64,000 bases of DNA from CAWCDJ01 sp963796485 (GTDB taxonomy: Bacteria; Acidobacteriota; Terriglobia; Bryobacterales; Bryobacteraceae): NCBI GenBank assembly GCA_963796485.1, contig CAWCLV010000003.1, positions 186,001-250,000 of the forward strand, in the 5' to 3' direction. Numbering within the stretch: the stretch's first letter is position 1; each line of letters opens with the position of its first letter. Shown here piece after piece: positions 16,615 to 23,326 of this stretch. The notes under the pieces were generated by a model. It did not search any database, had not been told where the DNA came from, and saw nothing but the letters and a program-made list of their open reading frames with translations. Made by a program: the position numbers and the translations under genes.

Positions 16615-16617
16615 CCG

Positions 16618-16950
16618 ATGACCGATAAGATTGTCGTCTTCAGCACATGCAGCGACGAGATCGAGGCCGTGAAACTGGCTCGCAAGCTCGTCGAGGCGCG
16701 GCTCGCGGCCTGCGTAAATATAGTGCCGCGGGTGCGCAGCGTGTATCGCTGGCAGGGAGCCATGGAGGAAGCGGATGAGGCGTTGCTTGTGATCAAGTCG
16801 TCGCGGGAATTGTTCGATGAGCTTCGGCGCGAGCTGGTAGCGGCGCATTCCTACGAACTGCCCGAGGTGATCTCGATTCCGATCGTGGATGGCTCCGGAG
16901 CGTACCTGGAATGGCTCGGCCAGAACCTGAGGAGCGTGCCCGGAGAGTGA
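16618..16950 (+). CDS. cutA: divalent-cation tolerance protein CutA
   Basis: 110 residues, the normal CutA size. Family signatures are VFSTCSDEIEAVKLARKLVEARLAACVNI, RSVYRWQGAMEEADEALLVIKS and HSYELPEVISIPI with the conserved terminal tryptophan in YLEWLGQNL. CutA is a small cytoplasmic trimer with a ferredoxin-like fold related to PII proteins; it is linked to copper tolerance in E. coli, though its exact function is unsettled. The start ATG 16618 has no clear Shine-Dalgarno. The HAD gene begins at or just after the cutA stop, so translation is probably coupled. Confidence 0.92.
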   Translation: MTDKIVVFSTCSDEIEAVKLARKLVEARLAACVNIVPRVRSVYRWQGAMEEADEALLVIKSSRELFDELRRELVAAHSYELPEVISIPIVDGSGAYLEWLGQNLRSVPGE

Positions 16951-16958
16951 GCGATCGG

Positions 16959-17627
16959 ATGGCGGGAATTGCCGCCGCTGGGCTGGCATTCATTTTCGAC
17001 ATGGACGGGGTGATCGTCGATTCCAATCCGGCTCACCGGGAATCGTGGGAGGCGTTCAACCGCCGCTATGGCATCGAGACTACGGAGGAGATGCACCAGC
17101 GGATGTACGGGAAGCGTAACGACGATATCATCCGCGATTTTTTCGGCGCGCATCTTGCGGCGGAGGAAATCGCCGCCCGGGGAGCGGCGAAAGAGGCGCT
17201 CTATCGGGAAATGATTGCGGATCGCGTCGAGGGGCTGCTCGTCCCCGGTCTACGGGATTTTCTCGAGCAACAGCGGGGAGTGCCGACGGCGCTGGCATCG
17301 AATGCCGAGCCGGCCAATATCGACTTTCTGCTGGATCGCGCGTGCTTGCGCGGCTATTTCCAGATTGTCGTGGACGGCCATCAGGTGGCCAATCCCAAGC
17401 CCGATCCGGAGATTTACCTCAAAGCCGCTGATTTATTAGGCTTTTCGGCGGCAAATTGCATCGTATTCGAGGACTCTTATTCGGGTGTCGCCGCCGCCAA
17501 AGCGGCTGGCATGAGGATAGTAGGAGTACGTACTACTCATGGCAACTTGCCAGGTACTAGTATTAACATAGATAATTTCACGAGCAGTTGTTTACGTTCA
17601 TGGCTTGCTGTGCAAAAGGCAGCGTGA
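16959..17627 (+). CDS. HAD-superfamily hydrolase, beta-phosphoglucomutase-like
   Basis: 222 residues from ATG 16959; GTG 16947, which overlaps the cutA stop as GTGA, is an equally reasonable start. HAD motif I is FDMDGVIVDSN, motif II ALASNAEP, motif III lysine in ANPKPDPEIYL and motif IV VFEDSYSGVAAAKAAGM, with a cap domain between I and II. It belongs to subfamily IA, which includes beta-phosphoglucomutases and sugar phosphatases; the substrate is not evident. The last about 25 residues overlap the beginning of the next gene. Confidence 0.88.
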   Translation: MAGIAAAGLAFIFDMDGVIVDSNPAHRESWEAFNRRYGIETTEEMHQRMYGKRNDDIIRDFFGAHLAAEEIAARGAAKEALYREMIADRVEGLLVPGLRDFLEQQRGVPTALASNAEPANIDFLLDRACLRGYFQIVVDGHQVANPKPDPEIYLKAADLLGFSAANCIVFEDSYSGVAAAKAAGMRIVGVRTTHGNLPGTSINIDNFTSSCLRSWLAVQKAA

Positions 17628-19981
17628 GAATCGCGAGGGTTTTGGCCGTAGGGCTCTGCCTGGCAGGGTCGTGCGTCAGTGTGTCCGGGCAAACCCGGCT
17701 TTCGCTGCGTGATGCCGGTGCGCGCTCGGCGCCGGACTATTCGCCCACTTATCTGAATCGCAAGGTGACGGTTCGGGGCGTCGTCAACTCCCCGCACTAC
17801 CGGTTCCCGGGATACACGATTCTGGGAATCCAGGACGACCGCGCCGGGGGCGCGCTGCAATCCAACCCGGAAAGCAATCTTCTCGACAGTCTCCATCCCG
17901 GAGATGAAGTAGAGGCCACCGGAACGATCGCGAGAGTGGCCGGTATGGCGACCCTGCTGACGGATCAGGTTACGAAGGTCGGGCGGAAACCGGTGCCCAC
18001 GCCCCTGGACGTTCCTCTCGAAGCCCTTACGGAATTCCATACTCTGGGCCTCCTGGTCCGGAGCGAAGGGGTGATCCGGGAGGTCGGCGAGACCAGCGCC
18101 GGTCCGTACTTTACGGTCGGGACCACCGAGAAGTACCGTCTCTTCTTCCCTCGCAAGGACCCTAAAGGCTCGGGGGAACTCGACGGCTATGCGGTGGGCG
18201 ACCGTGTCCGCTTCACCGGCGTGGCGTTCCAATACTGCACGCGACCGCCGTACAACTCCAGCTTTGAGTTACTGGCAGAGCAAGCGTCCGATATCGCAAT
18301 CATCGGCCGCAAGGGAGGAGGCTTCTCTCCGCCGCTCGTCATTACCGGAGCGGGGTTGCTGGTTCTGGTGGCGTTTCTTTGGTGGAACCGGGAGCGCCGC
18401 ATGAAGAACCAGCGGGCACGCGTGCGGCGGACTTATCAGTTGGGCGAGGAGATTCTGAGCGCGACGTCGGTCGAGAAAGTTCTGGAGCATCTGTCGTCGG
18501 CATTACCGAGCATTCTTGCGGTTTCGCGGGTCCGCCTCCACGTGCTGAACCGGAGCGCCAAAACGCTGGAGACGGTTGCCGGCGAGTCGAGCGCCCCGGC
18601 CTCGATTTCGCTCTCGTCGCCGCCCGGCGGAACGCAGGCGGGCGCCGTGGCGTGCTTCCACTACCGCACTCTTCTGGTGATACCGGATATCGACCGCAGC
18701 CCGTTCCCCATCGGAGGGCAGGCGGCGGATACGCCGAAATCCCTGCTGTTCGTGCCGATGTTCGCGCAGGGCGAAGTGATGGGGGTTCTCGAACTCGACC
18801 AGGACGATCGCGTGCGGGACTTCACGCCGGACGAGCAGGAACTGGCACAGCACATGGGCAATCAAGCCGGTGTGGCCGTGCGGCTTCTGGAGCAGCGCTC
18901 GGTTCAGGAGCAGTTGTTCCGCACCGAGAAACTGGCCGCCGTCGGCCGGTTGATTTCGGGAGTGGTGAGCGAGCTTCAGACGCCGCTGGCGTCCATCTCC
19001 GCCCTGGCGCGGCGGCTGCTCGAAAAATCCGGCTCCGGCTCGGACGAACGGGAGATCTCGACCATTGCGGTGGAGGCCCAGAAAGCGGCGGCCATGGTTT
19101 CGCGCCTGGTCTCCTTTGCCTCGGCGGAGCAAGGCGAAGCCCGTCCGGTCTCTTTGGGAGCCCTGCTGAAAAACCTGATCGACTTCCGGGAAGGCGACTG
19201 GAAAGCATCGGGGATCAAGATTCGCGACCTGACCACCCGCGAACCGCACCACGTTTTGGGATCGCAGGGCCAACTGGAACAGGTATTTTTGAACCTGCTG
19301 GTACACGCCGAACAGTCCCTGGCAGAGGTGAACCCGAAGATTATCACCATCCGGACGAGCGTCCTGGCCAAACGGCTGCTCGTGGAGATTGCGTTCAATG
19401 CGCATCCCCAATCCTGCAAGCCGGAGGACACCGCCGCGGTTTTGGGAGTGACCCGCAGCGTGATCGCGGGGCACGGCGGAGAGGTCCGGCTGATCGAGAA
19501 GGCCAATTCCGAGCCGCGTTTCGAAGTGGAACTGCCCCTCATTGCGAAGGAGCGGGCGGGCGTAGCGCCCGGAGGCGCCCGTCCTGCCTATGAGTCGTCA
19601 CGCAGCATGACGGGAATGCTGATCGAGCCCGACGACGCGGCGCAGCGGCAATTGACTACGCTTCTGGCAGCGCGCGGATTCCGCGTGGTTCCGGTGCCGG
19701 ACGCCGATACCGGCCTGGAACTGGCCCATCGCATGCGTTTCGACGCGGCGTTCTGTTCCGTACGCGCTCCCGGCTTGAATTGGGTGGAGTTGTCGGAGAG
19801 GATGCACTCGCGAGTCGGAGGATTTATCCTGCTGGCCGACGGGTACGACGCGGAACTGGCGGCGGATTTCGAAGGCGACGGCTGCTTCGTTCTCTTCAAG
19901 CCGTTGCAGGAGCGCGAACTGGAGCGCATCCTGCACGCCCTCGAACCGGCAGCCTCCGCCATGAAGCACGGCGCGGCGTAA
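17600..19981 (+). CDS. degenerate hybrid sensor kinase: periplasmic OB-like domain, TM, GAF, inactive HisKA/HATPase, inactive receiver
   Basis: 793 residues from ATG 17600; GTG 17624 (GTGA overlap with the HAD stop) would give a cleaner signal peptide. After the signal comes an OB-fold-like exported region (VTVRGVVNSPHYRFPGYTIL, LHPGDEVEATGTI), one transmembrane helix (LVITGAGLLVLVAFLWW), a GAF domain, and kinase-like modules. The H-box reads GVVSELQTPLASI, with Ser where histidine is required. The HATPase keeps QVFLNLL but lacks the DxGxG and GLGL ATP-lid motifs. The C-terminal receiver has FCSVRAPG, with Ser in place of the acceptor Asp, but keeps the FKPLQ lysine. It is therefore probably a signalling scaffold, not an enzyme. 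It is coupled to cutA and the HAD gene. Confidence 0.85.
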   Translation: MACCAKGSVRIARVLAVGLCLAGSCVSVSGQTRLSLRDAGARSAPDYSPTYLNRKVTVRGVVNSPHYRFPGYTILGIQDDRAGGALQSNPESNLLDSLHPGDEVEATGTIARVAGMATLLTDQVTKVGRKPVPTPLDVPLEALTEFHTLGLLVRSEGVIREVGETSAGPYFTVGTTEKYRLFFPRKDPKGSGELDGYAVGDRVRFTGVAFQYCTRPPYNSSFELLAEQASDIAIIGRKGGGFSPPLVITGAGLLVLVAFLWWNRERRMKNQRARVRRTYQLGEEILSATSVEKVLEHLSSALPSILAVSRVRLHVLNRSAKTLETVAGESSAPASISLSSPPGGTQAGAVACFHYRTLLVIPDIDRSPFPIGGQAADTPKSLLFVPMFAQGEVMGVLELDQDDRVRDFTPDEQELAQHMGNQAGVAVRLLEQRSVQEQLFRTEKLAAVGRLISGVVSELQTPLASISALARRLLEKSGSGSDEREISTIAVEAQKAAAMVSRLVSFASAEQGEARPVSLGALLKNLIDFREGDWKASGIKIRDLTTREPHHVLGSQGQLEQVFLNLLVHAEQSLAEVNPKIITIRTSVLAKRLLVEIAFNAHPQSCKPEDTAAVLGVTRSVIAGHGGEVRLIEKANSEPRFEVELPLIAKERAGVAPGGARPAYESSRSMTGMLIEPDDAAQRQLTTLLAARGFRVVPVPDADTGLELAHRMRFDAAFCSVRAPGLNWVELSERMHSRVGGFILLADGYDAELAADFEGDGCFVLFKPLQERELERILHALEPAASAMKHGAA

Positions 19982-20020
19982 GAACGGCTGCTTTTGGCCA
20001 GGGCTTGTTCAGCGCCTGAC

Positions 20021-20812
20021 TCACGACAGAAGCATCAGCTCGACCGGCCCACCCGCGGCGCACCCGATCCGTTTTGCCGCCGACCCCTGGTTAATCGAGA
20101 CTTCGTAGTATCCGGAACTGCCGGCGATCACGAACAACTCTCCGGGACTGGTCTCGGTATAGTTGCGGGCCAGCACGGTAACCTCGCACGGCCCTACCGA
20201 CATGCTGAAATTGCGCCGTTCCAGGTCCGGAAAATCTTCCTTGTGGAAGTTGGTGATGAGGTTGCCGAAATGGTCGATCTTCAGCACCTGGCCGTTCCAG
20301 GTGCGCTTGCCGCCGCGGAGAGGTTTGGTGAATGAGGGCCGCAGATAATCTTCGATCAGCTTTCCGGCGAGCGAAGGGCGTGCGCCGGCGGCGATGTGGG
20401 CCGCCGAGGGCGCGAAGATATCGCGGCCGTGGAAGGTGCGGCTGACCGGCGTTCGAAACCACCGCTCGTTCGAGATGAGCCGTATCTTGTGCTTCTCCGC
20501 GTTGTAGATCATCGAGAGCACGCCGTTATCCGGGGCGATGAAGTAGTGGCCGCCCGCCTCCATCAGGATTGGCCGCCGGGCGCTCCCCACTCCCGGATCG
20601 ACCACCACCACGTGGACCGTCTTTTTCGGAAACCACTTCCACGCCTGGGCGATGACGTAGGAACCCTCGGTGATCTCGAAGGGGGTGATTTGGTGGGTGA
20701 TATCCACGATCTGCGCCTGCGGGCAGATCCCCAGGATGACGCCTTTCATGGCCGCCACGTAATGGTCGGTGAGTCCGAAATCGGTGGTGAGGGTAAGAAT
20801 CGCTTTGGGCAT
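20021..20812 (-). CDS. S-adenosyl-L-methionine hydrolase (SAM hydroxide adenosyltransferase, DUF62 family)
   Basis: 263 residues from ATG 20812. Family marks: LTLTTDFGLTDHYVAAMKGVI at the N-terminus, DITHQITPF, VVVDPGVGSARRPI, FIAPDNGVLS and the C-terminal domain with DHFGNLITN and GSSGYYEVSINQGSAA. These enzymes, related to fluorinases and chlorinases, hydrolyse SAM to adenosine and methionine. No halogenase-specific loop can be judged by eye. The gene is divergent from the cysteine desulfurase gene with only 17 bp between starts, so their promoters must overlap the coding sequences. A frame extending to 20866 overlaps that neighbour and was rejected. Confidence 0.9.
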   Translation of the reverse strand: MPKAILTLTTDFGLTDHYVAAMKGVILGICPQAQIVDITHQITPFEITEGSYVIAQAWKWFPKKTVHVVVVDPGVGSARRPILMEAGGHYFIAPDNGVLSMIYNAEKHKIRLISNERWFRTPVSRTFHGRDIFAPSAAHIAAGARPSLAGKLIEDYLRPSFTKPLRGGKRTWNGQVLKIDHFGNLITNFHKEDFPDLERRNFSMSVGPCEVTVLARNYTETSPGELFVIAGSSGYYEVSINQGSAAKRIGCAAGGPVELMLLS

Positions 20813-20829
20813 TGCTAAAATAGAGCTAC

Positions 20830-21984
20830 GTGCAGCACTTCTATTTTGACCACAACGCCACCACACCCGTAGCTCCGGAGGTCCTGGAGGCCATGGTGTC
20901 GTGTCTCGGTCAAACGTATGGTAACGCGTCGAGCATCCACCATTTCGGCCAGGGGGCCAAACAGCGGCTGGAAACGGCGCGCCGCCAGGTGGCTTCGCTG
21001 ATCCATGCGGAGCCCGGGGAAATCGTCTTCACCGCGGGAGGCACCGAGGCCGACAATCTTGCGATCCAGGGTGTGGTGCGCGCGAGCGAAGGGCCGTCCC
21101 GGCATATCGTCACCACGACGATCGAGCATCCGGCGGTTCTGGCCACGTGCATGGAACTCGAGCGCCAGGGTATTGCGCTGACCAGGGTGAAGGTACCCGC
21201 CGCGGGCGTGGTCAACGCGGACGATATCCGCCGGGCGATGCGGCCGGAAACCGTGCTGGTCTCCGTGATGCACGCCAATAACGAACTCGGGACCATTCAG
21301 CCCATCGCGGAAATCGCCCGCATCGCGCGCGACTCAGGCGCCGTGCTGCATGTGGATGGCGTGCAGGCGCTGGGAAAGATTCCCGTGGACGTGAGCGCGC
21401 TGGGCGTGGACCTCTACAGCATGAGCAGCCACAAGCTCTACGGTCCGAAGGGAATCGGCGCGCTGTACGTACGCAAGGGCACGCGGTTGGCACCGGTACT
21501 GTTCGGCGGCCACCACGAGCGCGACAAGCGTCCGGGGACCGAAAATGTGCCCGGCGCGGCGGCTTTCGGAGCGGCAGCGGAACTGGCGGGCCGCAATCTG
21601 GCGAGCGACTCCGAGCGCCTCGGAGGGCTCCGCGACCGCCTGGAGAACGCCGTGCTGGAGCGCATTCCGGGCACAGGAGTCAACGGCTCGCGCTGGAACC
21701 GCGTCCCGAACACGAGCAACATTTATTTCGACGGCATAGACGGAGAGGCCATGGTGATCGCGCTGGACCTGCGCGGCTTCGCGGTTTCCACCGGCGCGGC
21801 GTGCTCCTCGGGTGCCATCACGCCGTCCCACGTGCTGACTGCGATTGGCTTGTCGGCCGATCGCGCCCGCGCCAGCATGCGGTTCTCGCTGGGCCGGGAC
21901 AATACCCCCGCGCAGGTGGATGCGCTGCTGGACGCGCTGATCGCTTCGGTTGTCCATCTGCGCCGCATTTCCGTCAATGCCTGA
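20830..21984 (+). CDS. cysteine desulfurase (NifS/IscS family)
   Basis: 384 residues from GTG 20830. PLP-binding lysine in SSHKLYGPKGIGALY, the catalytic cysteine in STGAACSSGAITPS, the PLP-stacking histidine in TTTIEHPAVL and HVDGVQALGK. It releases sulfur from L-cysteine as a persulfide. The mnmA gene overlaps its 3' end by eight bases, so this desulfurase very likely supplies sulfur for tRNA 2-thiouridine; no iscU, iscA or cysteine synthase gene is next to it. The short C-terminal loop around the catalytic Cys looks like the NifS-like group. A TAAAAT hexamer nine bases upstream may be its -10 box. Confidence 0.93.
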   Translation: MQHFYFDHNATTPVAPEVLEAMVSCLGQTYGNASSIHHFGQGAKQRLETARRQVASLIHAEPGEIVFTAGGTEADNLAIQGVVRASEGPSRHIVTTTIEHPAVLATCMELERQGIALTRVKVPAAGVVNADDIRRAMRPETVLVSVMHANNELGTIQPIAEIARIARDSGAVLHVDGVQALGKIPVDVSALGVDLYSMSSHKLYGPKGIGALYVRKGTRLAPVLFGGHHERDKRPGTENVPGAAAFGAAAELAGRNLASDSERLGGLRDRLENAVLERIPGTGVNGSRWNRVPNTSNIYFDGIDGEAMVIALDLRGFAVSTGAACSSGAITPSHVLTAIGLSADRARASMRFSLGRDNTPAQVDALLDALIASVVHLRRISVNA

Positions 21985-23077
21985 GCTTCCCATTGCAGTC
22001 GCGATGAGCGGCGGGGTGGATAGCTCCACGGTCGCCGCCCTGCTGGTCCGCCAGGGCCACAGCATTGTGGGCATGACGATGCAATTGTGGAACCAGCGGC
22101 GCCTGCCCGAGCTTTCGAACGAAGGCGCGACCGGCCGCTGCTGCTCGCTCGACGACGTGTACGACGCCCGCCGAGTCGCCGAGCAGATCGGCGTGCCCTA
22201 CTACGTCGTCAACTTCGAACAGCAGTTCGAAGAGAAGGTGGTGAGACCATTCGTCGATGAGTACCTGGCGGGGCGCACTCCCATTCCCTGCACGCTGTGC
22301 AACAACTACATCAAGTTCGACCGCTTTTTGGAAATGGCGGACGCGGCGGGCGCGCACCTGGTGGCCACCGGTCATTATGCCCGGGTGCGGTACGACGAGC
22401 CCTCCGGCCGCTTCCAACTTCTTCGGGCAGTAGACGCCTCGAAGGACCAGACGTATTTTCTTTTCGGCCTGACGCAGGCGCAACTGGCGCGCACCATCTT
22501 TCCCCTCGGCGAGTTGACCAAGCCGGAAGTGCGCGACCTGGCGCGATCTATGGACCTCGCGGTTGCGGCCAAGGGGGATAGCCAGGAAATCTGCTTCGTG
22601 CCAAACGGCGATTACGCGGCGTTTATGAACGCGTACCTGAAAGAGGCAGGCGTCGCACCGGCTACGACACGCGGCGAGATCGTAAACACGGAGGGCCGGC
22701 GCCTGGGAGAGCACGACGGCGTCCACCATTTCACCGTTGGCCAGCGGCGCGGCCTCGGGATCGCGGCGGGGGAACCGCTCTACGTCATCTCGACCGACGC
22801 GCAATCTCAGCGCGTCACGGTCGGGAGCAACGACGACCTGCTGAAGGGCCGGTTCCTGGTGAAAGACATCAACTGGATTTCCATCGCGGGGCTTGACGGA
22901 CCGCGGCTTGCGCAAGTGAAGATCCGGAACAAGCACGCCGGATCCGCCGCAACGCTGCGACCGGCCGGAGACGCCGTCGAGGTGACCTTCGACCAACCGC
23001 AGCGCGCCGTGACTCCCGGGCAGGGCGCCGTTTTCTATGACGGCGACCTGGTGCTTGGCGGCGGCTGGATCGAGTAG
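21977..23077 (+). CDS. mnmA: tRNA-specific 2-thiouridylase MnmA
   Basis: 366 residues from ATG 21977, which lies eight bases inside the desulfurase gene. N-terminal PP-loop AMSGGVDSSTVAALL, the first catalytic cysteine in PCTLCNNYIKF, VATGHYARV, SKDQTYFLFGL, the second cysteine in SQEICFVPNG, and C-terminal HFTVGQRRGLGI with a barrel domain. It thiolates U34 of Lys, Glu and Gln tRNAs using ATP and a persulfide donor, here probably the overlapping desulfurase. Insert GATGRCCSLDD with two adjacent cysteines near residue 55 is typical of many MnmA proteins. Confidence 0.95.
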   Translation: MPELPIAVAMSGGVDSSTVAALLVRQGHSIVGMTMQLWNQRRLPELSNEGATGRCCSLDDVYDARRVAEQIGVPYYVVNFEQQFEEKVVRPFVDEYLAGRTPIPCTLCNNYIKFDRFLEMADAAGAHLVATGHYARVRYDEPSGRFQLLRAVDASKDQTYFLFGLTQAQLARTIFPLGELTKPEVRDLARSMDLAVAAKGDSQEICFVPNGDYAAFMNAYLKEAGVAPATTRGEIVNTEGRRLGEHDGVHHFTVGQRRGLGIAAGEPLYVISTDAQSQRVTVGSNDDLLKGRFLVKDINWISIAGLDGPRLAQVKIRNKHAGSAATLRPAGDAVEVTFDQPQRAVTPGQGAVFYDGDLVLGGGWIE

Positions 23078-23133
23078 TGGGGCGTGAGCAGTAATTGCGC
23101 TGCTACTACTCCGAGACCGTGACCGAAGCTTTC

Positions 23134-23209
23134 AAACCGGGCAGGCCAGGAGGCCTGCCCCACGTACCGACGCGCGCAAGTGGGGCAGGCCTCCTGGCCT
23201 GCCCGGTTT
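23134..23209 (+). repeat. 30-bp perfect inverted repeat (large intergenic hairpin)
   Basis: Arms 23134-23163 and 23180-23209 are exact reverse complements, separated by 16 bases. The arm contains GGCAGGCCAGGAGGCCTGCC, the same core as the repeats at 14964, 15181 and 54303. It lies 56 bp after mnmA and about 110 bp before the M14 peptidase gene. There is only a four-T run after the right arm, so it could terminate transcription or be a REP-like element. Confidence 0.9.
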
Positions 23210-23326
23210 TGACTTTAAGCCATTCCGGGAACACCGCTCCCTGCGGCGCAACCCGGCCGGGCAGAAGTTGACACGCGCCTCCGAAAGCGCTATGCCTTTT
23301 AAATCCCGATCCCAAGGATGTCTCGC

